Source of the DNA: Paenibacillus ehimensis NBRC 15659
Lineage (GTDB): Bacteria; Bacillota; Bacilli; Paenibacillales; NBRC-103111
Length of the DNA stretch: 64,000 nucleotides
Direction of reading: 5' to 3'
Assembly: GCF_004000785.1 (NCBI RefSeq)
Contig: NZ_BILX01000006.1
Location: 1 to 64,000 of the forward strand
A program made the position numbers and the translations under genes. The notes below the pieces were generated by a model. The model did no database searches and was not told the DNA's origin. It saw only the letters and a program-made list of their open reading frames with translations. This document shows positions 19,821 to 28,947 of the stretch, in pieces (within the stretch, counting starts at the first letter, position 1; every line of letters starts with the position of its first letter).

Positions 19821-19895
19821 TGTATAATATAATAAACCATTGTGCGCTATGATGTACTTACATTATATTATACATATGTACGTGATATTGTACAT
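19821..19895. promoter_or_regulatory. Inverted-repeat operator cluster at the tdh promoter
   Basis: ATGTAC-N8-GTACAT (19876-19895) overlaps the -35 box, and a further TGTAC lies at 19853-19857. A perfect 13-bp inverted repeat (TGTATAATATAAT at 19821-19833, complement at 19862-19874) encloses the start region. The divergent XRE-cupin regulator is the natural candidate to bind here. Confidence 0.55.
19867..19894 (-). promoter_or_regulatory. tdh-kbl promoter
   Basis: TGTACA (19889-19894), a 16-base spacer and TATAAT (19867-19872) with an upstream TG, on the minus strand. Confidence 0.6.
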
Positions 19896-19955
19896 AGGTT
19901 GAAGCGGCACCTAGAAAAAATTTTTTCTTCCCGCCGGCAAGTCCCTGCAGAAACG

Positions 19956-19983
19956 TTGTGCGAGACCGCCGTTCGTTTATAAT
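19956..19983 (+). promoter_or_regulatory. Promoter of the XRE-cupin gene
   Basis: TATAAT at 19978-19983 with a weak TTGTGC 16 bases upstream. Confidence 0.45.
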
Positions 19984-20014
19984 GGAGAGTAGTAAAGCAG
20001 CATGGGAGGATATC

Positions 20015-20575
20015 ATGGAGCACGAACAAATTCATAAGAAAATCGGCAAAAGCCTTCAGGCCATCCGCAAAGCCCGCTCGCTGAGCCTCGACCAAGTCGC
20101 GGAGCTGACGGGGGTCAGCAAAGCGATGCTCGGACAAATCGAACGCGGCGATTCGAACCCGACGATCTCGATCCTGTGGAAAATCGTGAACGGGCTGCGC
20201 ATCTCGTTTACGTCGCTGATTGAAGAAGAGCCGGCCAAGGTGACGCATTTCCGCTTTGAGAATTTGGAGCCTTTTGTGGAGGAAGAGGGCCGGTACCGGG
20301 CATTCCCGCTCGTTCCGTTCGACCAGCAAAAGCGCTTTGAAATTTATACGGTCGAAATGGAAGCGAACTGCACCCATATTTCGGAGCCGCATAACGAGGG
20401 GATCGAAGAGTACATTTTGATGATGCAGGGGGAGCTGGACATCACGATCCAGCAGAAGACCTATACGCTGAAGGTGGGGGACGCGCTTCGGTTTACGGCG
20501 GACCAAAGCCATATCTATACGAATAAAACGGATCAAAAGACGATGTACCATAACATCATCCTTTATCCTTCTTGA
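20015..20575 (+). CDS. XRE-cupin transcription regulator
   Basis: 186 residues from the ATG at 20015 (MEHEQIHKK), with GGGAGG six bases upstream. N-terminal HTH_3 domain (about 10-65: LQAIRKARSLSLDQVAELTGVSKAMLGQIERGDSNPTI) and C-terminal cupin_2 domain (about 110-182: MEANCTHISEPHNEGIEEYILMMQGELDI, then GDALRFTADQSHIYTN). Such proteins sense a small ligand through the cupin and control amino-acid or polyamine genes. It is divergent from tdh-kbl, whose promoter carries TGTAC repeats, so threonine catabolism is its probable target. Confidence 0.85.
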   Translation: MEHEQIHKKIGKSLQAIRKARSLSLDQVAELTGVSKAMLGQIERGDSNPTISILWKIVNGLRISFTSLIEEEPAKVTHFRFENLEPFVEEEGRYRAFPLVPFDQQKRFEIYTVEMEANCTHISEPHNEGIEEYILMMQGELDITIQQKTYTLKVGDALRFTADQSHIYTNKTDQKTMYHNIILYPS

Positions 20576-20590
20576 TCCGTAGCAAGCCTG

Positions 20591-20637
20591 AAAAACGGCA
20601 ATCCGGGAAGCAGCGCCTCCTTCGGATTGCCGTTTTT
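20591..20637. terminator. Bidirectional terminator
   Basis: Perfect 15-bp stem (AAAAACGGCAATCCG with its complement) and a 17-base loop; A and T runs on both sides serve the XRE-cupin gene and the convergent reductase gene. Confidence 0.88.
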
Positions 20638-20646
20638 GCTGTGCTA

Positions 20647-21687
20647 TTAATAAAGTGTTTTCACTGCCTCGGACGTAAAGGGGACCAATTCGGCTGTCCG
20701 GCCGTCGCGGATCTTGTTTGCCCAAGCAGGGTCCACCAATAATGCCCGGCCTATGGCTACCAGATCAAATTCTTGACGCTCCAGCCTCTCGATTAACCCG
20801 TCGATGTTCGAATGATTCGCTCCCTTGCCTTCGGTAAAGAGAGTCATAAAATCGACATCCAGACCAACCGATCCGACCGTAATCGTCGGTTTCCCTGTCA
20901 ATTTTTTGGTCCAACCGGCCAGATTCAGATCAGAGCCTTCGAACTCCGGCTCCCAGAAGCGGCGCGTGGAGCAGTGGAAAATATCAACGCCCGCATCGAC
21001 TAAGGGCGCCAAGAACTGTTCCAGCAGCGCCGGCGTCTCAGCCAATTTCGCTGTATAGTCACTCGCTTTCCATTGCGAGAAACGCAGCACGATCGGGAAT
21101 TCCGGTCCGACGGCACGGCGGCAGGCTTCGATAACCTCCACTGCAAAGCGGGTACGCGCAAGCATGTCGCCGCCATAGCTGTCGGTTCGCGTATTGGTTT
21201 TCTCCCAGAAGAATTGGTCGATCAAATATCCATGCGCACCGTGGAGCTCGATGCCGTCGAAGCCAAGCCGCTTGGCTTCGGATGCCGCCTGTGCGAAGGC
21301 TTGGACGATTGCGGCGATGTCCGATTCCGAATAATCGCCTACATGGCCTCGTGCTCCCATATGCCAAATCTGCGGTATGATCCGTCCGCCCGCCTCGTGG
21401 ACCTCAGTCACTACGTTTGCCCAACCGTTTAATGCGGCTTCGCCATAGAAATGCGGTACGTTGGGTTGATTGGACGCATCCGGATGATGGACCAATGTAC
21501 CTTCCGTCACGATAAGTCCGACACCGTTTTCGGCTCTGCGGCGGTAATAAGCGGCCACATCCGAACCCGGCACGCCGTCCGGGGAAAACTGCCGGGTCAT
21601 CGGCGCCATCACGATACGATTAGGCAGACTCATAGTTCCGCTTGTGAACGGTTCGAACAAGGCCTGAACAGATTGAGAATAACTCAT
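20647..21687 (-). CDS. NADH:flavin oxidoreductase (old yellow enzyme family)
   Basis: 346 residues from the ATG at 21687, preceded by GGAGG; an ATG four codons earlier overlaps that ribosome site. Single FMN TIM barrel: LFEPFTSGTMSLPNRIVMAPMTR, RAENGVGLIVTEGT, IPQIWHMGARGH, the FMN/substrate motif GFDGIELHGAHGYLIDQFFWEKTN, and VAIGRALLVDPAW. Such enzymes reduce activated alkenes, nitroesters or quinones. There is no Fe-S or second domain, unlike FadH at 8.3-10.3 kb. A TetR gene lies upstream on the same strand and matching operators flank both promoters, so expression is likely induced by an electrophile or xenobiotic. Confidence 0.88.
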   Translation of the reverse strand: MSYSQSVQALFEPFTSGTMSLPNRIVMAPMTRQFSPDGVPGSDVAAYYRRRAENGVGLIVTEGTLVHHPDASNQPNVPHFYGEAALNGWANVVTEVHEAGGRIIPQIWHMGARGHVGDYSESDIAAIVQAFAQAASEAKRLGFDGIELHGAHGYLIDQFFWEKTNTRTDSYGGDMLARTRFAVEVIEACRRAVGPEFPIVLRFSQWKASDYTAKLAETPALLEQFLAPLVDAGVDIFHCSTRRFWEPEFEGSDLNLAGWTKKLTGKPTITVGSVGLDVDFMTLFTEGKGANHSNIDGLIERLERQEFDLVAIGRALLVDPAWANKIRDGRTAELVPFTSEAVKTLY

Positions 21688-21919
21688 AATAACCTCCAAA
21701 TTTAATTAGATTGGATTGACTTATGTAAATAATCCCACATGTTGTCATTAGCGTTTAAAGAGTTATAGTCAACAGCTTGAATTCGGATTTTCATTCATTT
21801 ACTTGGATAATCCCGGATAACCACCTCCTTTAATCTCTCCCAATCTCCCTTATATCATCCATTCCTTACCAACCAAATCCTTTATTGACTACGCAGTCAA
21901 TAACTTCGTAAAAAAAAGA
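21688..21919. other. Reductase upstream region
   Basis: Non-coding. Besides the full palindrome at 21882-21903 it contains single half-sites TTGACT (about 21716) and AGTCAA (about 21767), which may add regulator contacts or double as -35 elements. Confidence 0.4.
21882..21903. promoter_or_regulatory. TetR operator upstream of the reductase gene
   Basis: TTATTGACT-ACGC-AGTCAATAA, a 9-bp-arm inverted repeat. Its 16-bp core is 13/16 identical to the palindrome in front of the TetR gene. Confidence 0.65.
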
Positions 21920-22504
21920 TCAAGGTTCGAGCATCGCAAAGGACGTACGCAAGACCGCATCGATCTGCGTCCGGGAAGCACCTGATCTCTCCATAATTTT
22001 CGCGCCGAGAAGAGCGTTATTCAGATAAGCGGCAAGCTCTTTACTGGTATGGCGGGTCGTAATGAGCCGCTGCTCCTGACCGCTGCGGATAATCTTCTCA
22101 AGTATTTGTTCGACTTGGGCAAACATCATCTCTATTTCGCGGGTTACTTCCTCGTCGTCGGTTCCGAATTCCAGCGCGGAATTTACGATGAGACATCCTC
22201 TACGAATGGTTTCGTTGCCTTGACACAGCTTAGCATGGCGTATGGCCTCCAGCTTTTTCAAGGGGGACACTTCCTCCCGAGAGGCCAGTTCTTCCAGCAC
22301 GGATATACTCTGTTCGCGATACAGCGCCAACGCCTTTAAAAACAAGTCCCGCTTATCCTCAAATACGCAATACAAGCTTTGCTTCTTAACCCGCGTCGTA
22401 CGGGTCAAATCCTCAAAGGAAGTCGACTTAAAGCCTTTTGTCCAGAACACTTCCATAGACTGGTGCAGTGCACGATCGACATCAAATTCTCTTGGTCTGC
22501 TCAT
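21920..22504 (-). CDS. TetR-family repressor
   Basis: 194 residues. N-terminal TetR helix-turn-helix (about 8-55: ALHQSMEVFWTKGFKSTSFEDLTRTTRVKKQSLYCVFEDKRDLF), then an all-helical ligand domain with RRGCLIVNSALEFGTDDEEV. This type commonly represses a neighbouring oxidoreductase. A palindrome 20 bases before its own start and a matching one upstream of the reductase gene suggest it represses both. The HTH reads KQSLYCVF where most relatives have KGSLYHHF. Confidence 0.88.
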   Translation of the reverse strand: MSRPREFDVDRALHQSMEVFWTKGFKSTSFEDLTRTTRVKKQSLYCVFEDKRDLFLKALALYREQSISVLEELASREEVSPLKKLEAIRHAKLCQGNETIRRGCLIVNSALEFGTDDEEVTREIEMMFAQVEQILEKIIRSGQEQRLITTRHTSKELAAYLNNALLGAKIMERSGASRTQIDAVLRTSFAMLEP

Positions 22505-22523
22505 AGCGCCATGATATCAATTC

Positions 22524-22539
22524 TTGACCATGAAGTCAA
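22524..22539. promoter_or_regulatory. TetR operator in front of its own gene
   Basis: TTGACCATGAAGTCAA, 20 bases upstream of the TetR start codon; matches the palindrome at 21885-21900. Confidence 0.65.
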
Positions 22540-22570
22540 CAATCGTTCGCCAGTGTCTCCTCCGTACCGA

Positions 22571-22831
22571 TCAATATACACCGAAACTGATTTCACTTAC
22601 CATTCCGCACACAAAAAAGATCTCTCTGTCGGAGACCTTCCGGTTTAGCAACTCTTTCAAGGCAAAGGGAGTCCCGTCTACCAACAAGGCGATACGGCCC
22701 TGCAATAAAGCGCCCGCTACCCGATCGGGACGTTCTGTGTTTTGCATCTGCGGAAACGGAGAGTACTTATAATCCTCGATGAGCTGTTCAATATAGCCGG
22801 AGCCGGAAATATCGTCCAGATCGGTCCAAGC
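22571..22831 (-). pseudogene. Remnant of a GerA-family spore germinant receptor A subunit
   Basis: An 87-codon open stretch between stops reads [20 protein letters not shown], then [19 protein letters not shown] and [17 protein letters not shown]. This is the conserved central region of GerAA/GerKA proteins (ESGYIEELIED, SPFPQVQNTERPD, LLEGRVAIIVDGTPF). The sequences before and after it do not continue the family and no start is present. It is a short internal fragment of a deleted receptor gene on the minus strand. Confidence 0.8.
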
Positions 22832-22928
22832 TTATATGGGATCATGGTAAAGCCCCCGTTCCCGCATTAAGGGCTTGATCACCTGCTCGTTCAGAACGGT
22901 CTTGTCGACATCGGGTATTCTTTGGGAG

Positions 22929-23861
22929 TCAGTTCAATGTCGCCATCATTTGCTTCGCTTCCAAATACAAGACTTGAACGAATTTTTTCGTATTGATTTT
23001 ATAGGTTACGTTGGACCTTCGATCTTCTTCAAGTTCGATCATTCTTTTTCGGACTTCTATAAAATCGAAAAATTTCATGGCATAATTTTCAAACTTGGGA
23101 TTGGTATAATCCGCGATGCCTAAGGATGCGAGATGACTTAACGCATGAGATATCGCTCTCCGCACACGCTGTTCAGCCGCATTGATTTCTTTTTGAATGA
23201 GCGCGGAGTGAACGGATCGGTCCCCGAGTTTTTTCAACGCGATTTGCCAAAAGACGTCCTTTAAAGCCGGAAATTCATCCTTTAACATGCGATCGGATTC
23301 CCATTCGAATAAATACTCCAGCATATCCAACAAGTCTCGGGTTCCACTTTCCCCCATAATGCCCAGTTCCGATAACAGATAATGGCCGCAAGTAAGGATA
23401 GATGTCTCCCCTGACTGCTGAGTCTCATTTTCGCTTATATGATACGGAGAAAGATCATCTATCCATTGTCGGATCGTTTGAATCGACGCTTCAAGCAGCA
23501 TGCTTTCCATTACTTTTTTAACGATCGCTACAAGCTCAAGCCGGTTTATCGGCTTCAGGACGTAATATTCGATGCCTAACGAGTAAGTACGGCTGACGAT
23601 TTCTTTCGAGCCAACCTCGGAAAGCATAATGATCTTTCCCAAAAACACGGGCAACATGGCGCGAACCGTCTCGATTCCGTCCCGGTTCGGCATGAGGAAA
23701 TCGACAAAAAGAATATCCACTTGATTCATGATGATCGATTGCGCATCGATCGTTGCTCCGTCTTCCGCTTCGCCCACGACTTGCCCGAGACCCTCATCTT
23801 CAATCATTTGCGCCAGCATGAGACGCACCGCAGGGTCATCGTCTACAATGAAAAACCTCAT
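22929..23861 (-). CDS. glnL: GlnL-like response regulator
   Basis: 310 residues. N-terminal receiver domain (1-120: FFIVDDDPAVRLML with acidic triad, phospho-acceptor Asp in DILFVDFLMPNRDG, Lys in YVLKPINRLEL). C-terminal domain of about 150 residues (DKLGDRSVHSALIQKEINAAEQRVRRAISHALSHLASLGIADYTNPKFENYAMKFFDFIEVRKRM) corresponds to the YcbB domain of Bacillus GlnL rather than a standard output HTH. GlnK-GlnL induces glutamine uptake and glutaminase genes. The gene follows a glutaminase gene and the kinase upstream is decayed, which supports the assignment. Confidence 0.82.
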   Translation of the reverse strand: MRFFIVDDDPAVRLMLAQMIEDEGLGQVVGEAEDGATIDAQSIIMNQVDILFVDFLMPNRDGIETVRAMLPVFLGKIIMLSEVGSKEIVSRTYSLGIEYYVLKPINRLELVAIVKKVMESMLLEASIQTIRQWIDDLSPYHISENETQQSGETSILTCGHYLLSELGIMGESGTRDLLDMLEYLFEWESDRMLKDEFPALKDVFWQIALKKLGDRSVHSALIQKEINAAEQRVRRAISHALSHLASLGIADYTNPKFENYAMKFFDFIEVRKRMIELEEDRRSNVTYKINTKKFVQVLYLEAKQMMATLN

Positions 23862-23917
23862 GACTTCGCCTCTCCAATGTCAGTGTCGCTCACGAAGGCA
23901 CAGCCTCCTATGGTCGG

Positions 23918-24889
23918 TTAACAGACGCTTAAATCCCACGCTTGGGCGATATGCTTTAAAAGCATATGACCCGCCGTACTGTTGCCATACTTATCGATGG
24001 CGGGGCCATAGATGCCGATCCCGCATCCGTCGGGAAAAGGGAGCTCTCTCGATTTCGCGCGAGGCGGGACCGCTGCCATCATTCCTCCGGAAACGCCGCT
24101 TTTGGCCGGTACCCCGACAAAAGCCGCAAATTTCCCCGAAGCGTTGTACATTCCGCATGTCAGCATCAAAGCTTTCGTGATGCGAACGATATCCTTCGCT
24201 ACCAATTGCTCCTTCCGCAAAGGATCGTAACCGTCGCACCCGAGGATCATCCCGATTCTGGCCAAATCTTCCACGGTTACTTCAACTGAGCATTGTTTCA
24301 AATAAACCTCCAGCGCTACTTCCACGTCGGATTGCAGACAATTCATTTCCTTGAGGCAATACGCCAGCGCTCGATTGCGATGCGCCGTTTGCCATTCGGA
24401 CTGAAACACCTCTTGGTTGCAAGTCAGGCTTTTTCCCGTTAAAGCTTCCAGCAAAGCCGTTATCACCTCAAGCTTGGATTCTGCGGTCGATCCCGGCAGC
24501 ATGGAGGCTATGGTAATGGCTCCGGCATTAATCATGGGATTAAAAGGCCTGCCCGGCTTGTGAAGCTCCAATCGAATCATCGAGTTGAAAGCGTCTCCGG
24601 TAGGCTCGACGTCTACATATTCCAGCACGGCCTCGATGCCGTAGCTCAAGCAAGCAGCCATAAATCCGATGACTTTGGAAATGCTTTGGATCGTAAAGGG
24701 CGACTCGGTCTCTCCTGCTTTTACGATCGTGCCGTCTGCCCCAATCATGCAAATGCCTAATTGGGACGGATCAGCCTTCCGCAAAGCGGGAATGTAATCG
24801 GCACAGCTCCCGAGGGCGGCATAAGACCGATACCGCTCCACCCAATCATTCAACTCCGTAGTTCTATCGCATACGCTCGTCATATCCAT
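23918..24889 (-). CDS. glsA: Glutaminase
   Basis: About 323 residues from the ATG at 24889 (MDMTSVCDRT, GGTTGG upstream); a GTG at 24907 is an alternative. Serine-dependent beta-lactamase-like glutaminase: SxxK nucleophile motif FTIQSISKVIGF, NPMINAGAI, and SGVSGGMMAAVPPR. It hydrolyses glutamine to glutamate and ammonia. It lies between a decayed glnK and glnL on one strand, matching the glutamine-responsive set of Bacillus (glnK-glnL, glsA-glnT). An AGCS symporter at 56.6-58.1 kb may supply glutamine. Confidence 0.92.
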   Translation of the reverse strand: MDMTSVCDRTTELNDWVERYRSYAALGSCADYIPALRKADPSQLGICMIGADGTIVKAGETESPFTIQSISKVIGFMAACLSYGIEAVLEYVDVEPTGDAFNSMIRLELHKPGRPFNPMINAGAITIASMLPGSTAESKLEVITALLEALTGKSLTCNQEVFQSEWQTAHRNRALAYCLKEMNCLQSDVEVALEVYLKQCSVEVTVEDLARIGMILGCDGYDPLRKEQLVAKDIVRITKALMLTCGMYNASGKFAAFVGVPAKSGVSGGMMAAVPPRAKSRELPFPDGCGIGIYGPAIDKYGNSTAGHMLLKHIAQAWDLSVC

Positions 24890-25104
24890 ATTAACCAACC
24901 CCGTCACGCGTTAATTAAACGTTTTTCAATCGGCGAGCGATCTCCCCTTCCGGTCACGATGGATTCGTTTGCCTCGATAACGCTTTCACTCCTTCGGCCG
25001 GAAACGGCAGGTATCCAATAGTTTCCAATAAACCAAGCACACTTTGAAAATAACATCTCGACTACTAAAAAATATAAAAATCTACACGACCGTGGAAACA
25101 CTTC

Positions 25105-25569
25105 TTATTTTGCAGGTCGAAGCCGCACGATAAAGGTCGTGCCGATGCCTTCTTCGGAAGAGCCGATTGCGATCTCTCCATCCAGCGAATGGACGATCTC
25201 GCGCACGTGCGATAGTCCGCTCCCGGCTGCGGTTCCCCCGTTTTCGTCGTTATATTTTGTCGTAAATCCCGGTTGAAAAATAATTTGCTGCGGTGTGCTT
25301 CCCGAATACCGCATCCTGTATCAGAAACAACGAAGACCGTTTCTTCCGATCTAGAGGTAAGGCAAGTCGCGCATAAGCAGCAGGAAGAACAAAAACGTAC
25401 TCGCGCCAAGCCCCATGCGAAAATAGTCTCCATGAAACGGATATACTTTGATTTCGGCGCCAATGGCCGTTGTCAGGGCGAAATTTGCATGGCTTCGCTT
25501 TTGACAAATCTCCTCACACGAGTTTCCTATGGCGATATTTTTAACACGAGGTCTAATCGAAATAGACAA
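25105..25569 (-). pseudogene. glnK: Decayed GlnK-type sensor kinase gene
   Basis: Three frames together recall one protein. A membrane part (YFRMGLGASTFLFFLLL, about 25351-25440) is joined to a kinase ATPase G1 box in another frame (ETVFVVSDTGCGI, about 25300-25330). The rest of the ATPase domain is in a third frame (QPGFTTKYNDENGGTAAGSG, then HSLDGEIAIGSSEEGIGTTF, 25105-25300). The dimerisation/phospho-acceptor domain between is deleted. It precedes glsA and glnL, so it is the former cognate kinase. It cannot make an active kinase. Confidence 0.72.
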
Positions 25570-25671
25570 AATAAAAAAGCAATCCCAAGAATCGATCCTT
25601 GGAAAAGGAATAATCTGAACGATGTCGAAAATTAAGGGGAATCATCCGTTGAGATAAAGGAGGGGAATACC

Positions 25672-27261
25672 ATGTCCGGACTGCTCGGGAGCCGTTTCAC
25701 CAAAAAGAAAAAAATCAATCTTGCCACCCTTTTGACCGGGTTGGTCTCCCTTTCCGTGGCGCTTACCTTAACGATTCTGCTTCTCGCGTCTTATCAATCC
25801 AACAAGCAGTCGTTATTCGAAACGACCTTTGCGTTGAATTATTCGGCCGCGACCAAAATGAGCCGTTCCATCGATTCCTTATTCAAATCGATGCGGTCTG
25901 GCCTGGCCTATACAGGCGCCCGTATCGCGGCTGGCGATCTATCGGACGTACAAGAAATGCAGAAGCAGCTTGAATCGCTGCGTCTCGGCAGCCACTTTTT
26001 CAACTCCATCGCCGTCGTGGACGAAACGGGCCTCGTCCGCAGTGTGGATCCGCCCTCCGTCGGCACGGCCGGAACGTACATCGCTATGGAAGCGACTAAA
26101 GAAGCGTTGGCATCAAGAAAGCCTTATATATCCAAGCCCTACACCTCGGCTACCGGACGTCTTATCATTTTTATGAGTGAACCGCTTTTCGACAAGGACG
26201 GAGATTATCGCGGTTTTATCGGCGGCAGTCTTTATCTGCAGGAAGATAACGTTTTGAATATGATGTTCGGCATGCATAACCGCAATAGCGACGGCTCGTA
26301 CTTTTACATCGTGAGCTCCAACGGTCATGTATTGTTCCATCCGGACAAATCCCGAATCGGCACCGATAGCACCGCCAATCAGGCCGTCCAGAAAGTTCTT
26401 CAAGGCCAAAGCGGGTATGATCAGGTTGTCAACGCGCAAGGAGCCGCCTTTCTTGCCGGCTATGCCCTCGTCCAGGAAAACGGCTGGGGAGTTGTCGTTC
26501 AGTCTCCCGTCAGTGTGGTGTACGGGCAATTGAACCGCAATATTCGTACAATTCTTGTTTATACTCTGGCTCCATTTGTCGTATTGATGATCACGGCCAT
26601 ATGGGTTGCCCGTCGCTTAGCCGGTCCGTTCGTAGCTTTGGCTAATCTGGTCGGCAGACTCGGCGGGAGCGATAAAATCGTTCTTCCGGACATCAAGCGT
26701 CACTGGAATTGGGAAGCGGATTTGCTGACCCGGACGATTTCCATAGCACTAAGTGATTTGCAAAAGCAAACTGAGCAACTGACTCATGCCGCCATGACCG
26801 ATTCTTTAACGGGGTTAACGAACCGCAGAACGTTTGGGTCCATCATGAGACAATGGACGGAAATGCGGCAGCCCTTCGCCCTGATCGTGATAGATATCGA
26901 CCGATTCAAGTCCATCAACGATACCTACGGTCATCAGGCCGGTGACGAGGTATTGAAGCATTTGGCCCGGGTCCTCACTTCATCCGTACGCTCCAACGAC
27001 ATATGCTGCCGTTATGGCGGGGAAGAATTCGTCGCGCTTCTTCCGCTCACTACCGTATCGGACGCTTGGAGTACGGCGGAGCGGGTGCGCACAGCCATTG
27101 AAACCGTGGAGAATCCCCTTGGAATCCCGATAACGGTCTCTTCGGGGATCGCCCATTACCCAACACATGCCGAATCTGCAGAAATCCTGTTTCAGCGGGC
27201 CGATCATGCGCTGTATCAGGCTAAGAAATCGGGGAAAAACAGGTCCATCGTGGCCGGCTAA
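25672..27261 (+). CDS. Membrane diguanylate cyclase with dCache sensor
   Basis: 529 residues; AAAGGAGG ribosome site. Transmembrane helix 1 at about 18-40, an extracytoplasmic dCache domain (about 45-285, with YFYIVSSNGHVLFHPDKSRIG), transmembrane helix 2 at about 288-312, a linker, and a GGDEF domain (about 365-525). The catalytic motif is RYGGEEF, and the inhibitory RxxD site is present five residues before it (RSND), so product inhibition is expected. It should make cyclic di-GMP in response to an external ligand. It stands alone, divergent from the glnK remnant. Confidence 0.92.
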   Translation: MSGLLGSRFTKKKKINLATLLTGLVSLSVALTLTILLLASYQSNKQSLFETTFALNYSAATKMSRSIDSLFKSMRSGLAYTGARIAAGDLSDVQEMQKQLESLRLGSHFFNSIAVVDETGLVRSVDPPSVGTAGTYIAMEATKEALASRKPYISKPYTSATGRLIIFMSEPLFDKDGDYRGFIGGSLYLQEDNVLNMMFGMHNRNSDGSYFYIVSSNGHVLFHPDKSRIGTDSTANQAVQKVLQGQSGYDQVVNAQGAAFLAGYALVQENGWGVVVQSPVSVVYGQLNRNIRTILVYTLAPFVVLMITAIWVARRLAGPFVALANLVGRLGGSDKIVLPDIKRHWNWEADLLTRTISIALSDLQKQTEQLTHAAMTDSLTGLTNRRTFGSIMRQWTEMRQPFALIVIDIDRFKSINDTYGHQAGDEVLKHLARVLTSSVRSNDICCRYGGEEFVALLPLTTVSDAWSTAERVRTAIETVENPLGIPITVSSGIAHYPTHAESAEILFQRADHALYQAKKSGKNRSIVAG

Positions 27262-27509
27262 CACGGCCTTTGGACCAGCAGGCATATGAATTTGGCAGAT
27301 CTATCTTCGGTCGCCTTCCTCGCCTGAAGCTGCCGCTTGGTTCCCAACCATCCGCGCTGCTAAAAGTATCGGCCAGCTGCTTCTGTACCTCGGGATCGTG
27401 GCTGCGGTGAAGGGATTCAAGTGGCAAATATCAATCCTTGTTGTTACAAGGATTTAGGGAGGGGTGAGTTTTGTGCCATAACCACTTCAATGCCTTCATT
27501 TTTCACAAT
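27262..27509. other. Intergenic region, nothing supported
   Basis: About 250 bases between the cyclase stop and the convergent pump gene. No family-like frame or clean terminator hairpin seen. Confidence 0.4.
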
Positions 27510-28919
27510 TTAACCTCGCAACTTCATCCATGGAAACTTCGTCCAGAATACAGTTTTTACGATCATTGCGACTACTGTAAGCAGAAAGATAAATGCTATG
27601 ATGCATAACCATACATTTATGTGGAGAGTCTGAATAACATACAACCAGAAATAAAGACCTGTAAGGGCGATGAACAGCGTTGGCACAGTCAGGATTATGC
27701 CGATTTTTAAATAATTGCCCCAACTGATCTTGACGTTTTTGGTAGATAACACATGAAGCCAAAGCAAGGTTGCCAAGGAGCCAATTGGCGTGATCTTTGG
27801 CCCCAAATCGGAACCGACGACATTGGCATAGATCAGCGCCTCACGTATGATTCCTTCTGTTTCCGTCCCTTTTATGGCTAGAGCGTTAATCATGACGGTC
27901 GGCATGTTATTCATAATGGACGATAAAATAGCCGCAATAAAACCGGTCCCCACAGTTGCTGCAAATAAACCACTGTCTGCGACGGCTTGAGTGACCTTAC
28001 TTAGAGCATCCGTTAATCCAACATTTCTTAATCCGTAAACGACGACATACATTCCGATGGAAAACACGACGATTGTCCACGGAGCTTCTTTTATGATCCG
28101 TTTTGTTTGAATAGCTGAACTACGTCTTGCGGCTAAAATCAAAATTATTGCCACAACTCCTGCAACAATTGAGACGGGGACCTGAATAAACTCGCTAAGC
28201 AAATATGCAATAAACAGTACAGTGAGAACCCCCCAGGATAATCTGAACAGCTTACTATCCTTGATTACTTGGTGAGGTTGTTTTAATTGCATCACGTCAT
28301 ATTGCTTCGGTATGCTTTTGTGAAAAAACAAATAAAGGACGAAGATACTGGCTCCTAATGCAAAGAAATTGGGTATAATCATTCGACTTGCGTACTCGAC
28401 AAACCCGATATCAAAATAGTCAGCAGAAACAATATTCACCAAATTACTAACCACAAGAGGAAGGGATGTGGTATCTGCGATAAAACCGCTTGCCATGATA
28501 AATGGCAGGACCATACGTTCATCGAACTTTAAAGCGCGGACCATCGCTAAAACAATCGGGGTTAGAATCAGTGCTGCACCATCGTTCGCAAAAAATGCAG
28601 CCACGGCAGCTCCAAGCAGGATGACGTAAACGAACATCAATGTGCCATTGCCTCGAGCGATTCGCGCTACATGTAGCGCAGCCCATTCAAAAAAACCAAT
28701 TTCATCTAAAATAAGTGAGATCAGAATAATCGCAACGAATGTCAATGTCGCATTCCATACGATTAGTGTGACGTCTCTTACATCTTCAATGCTTACGATA
28801 CCAAAAATAAGGGAAAGTATTGATCCACCCATAGCCGACCAACCGATCTTTAATCCCTTCGGCTGCCAGATCACGAGAACCAACGTAACAATAAATATGA
28901 AAAATGCAAGGTAAATCAT
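27510..28919 (-). CDS. ArsB/NhaD-type ion pump (arsenite efflux family)
   Basis: 469 residues, 11-12 hydrophobic helices; AGGAGG six bases before the ATG. Opening helices ([27 protein letters not shown]) and conserved segments [20 protein letters not shown] and [14 protein letters not shown], then [23 protein letters not shown], are those of the ArsB branch of the ion-transporter superfamily. It probably exports arsenite or antimonite with proton-motive force. No arsR or arsC is adjacent; only a response-regulator fragment lies upstream. Confidence 0.82.
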   Translation of the reverse strand: MIYLAFFIFIVTLVLVIWQPKGLKIGWSAMGGSILSLIFGIVSIEDVRDVTLIVWNATLTFVAIILISLILDEIGFFEWAALHVARIARGNGTLMFVYVILLGAAVAAFFANDGAALILTPIVLAMVRALKFDERMVLPFIMASGFIADTTSLPLVVSNLVNIVSADYFDIGFVEYASRMIIPNFFALGASIFVLYLFFHKSIPKQYDVMQLKQPHQVIKDSKLFRLSWGVLTVLFIAYLLSEFIQVPVSIVAGVVAIILILAARRSSAIQTKRIIKEAPWTIVVFSIGMYVVVYGLRNVGLTDALSKVTQAVADSGLFAATVGTGFIAAILSSIMNNMPTVMINALAIKGTETEGIIREALIYANVVGSDLGPKITPIGSLATLLWLHVLSTKNVKISWGNYLKIGIILTVPTLFIALTGLYFWLYVIQTLHINVWLCIIAFIFLLTVVAMIVKTVFWTKFPWMKLRG

Positions 28920-28947
28920 GAAAGTCCTCCTGTGTTCATTTCAACAG

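Noticed and set aside
22832-22925. Upstream continuation of the gerA remnant (DVDKTVLNEQVIKPLMRERG)
   Set aside because: Separated by a stop and not like GerA; could be another fragment, but I cannot place it.
27262-27480. Frame with PLESLHRSHDPEVQKQLADTF on the minus strand
   Set aside because: Looked like a gene end, but nothing before or after supports a family and there is no start signal.
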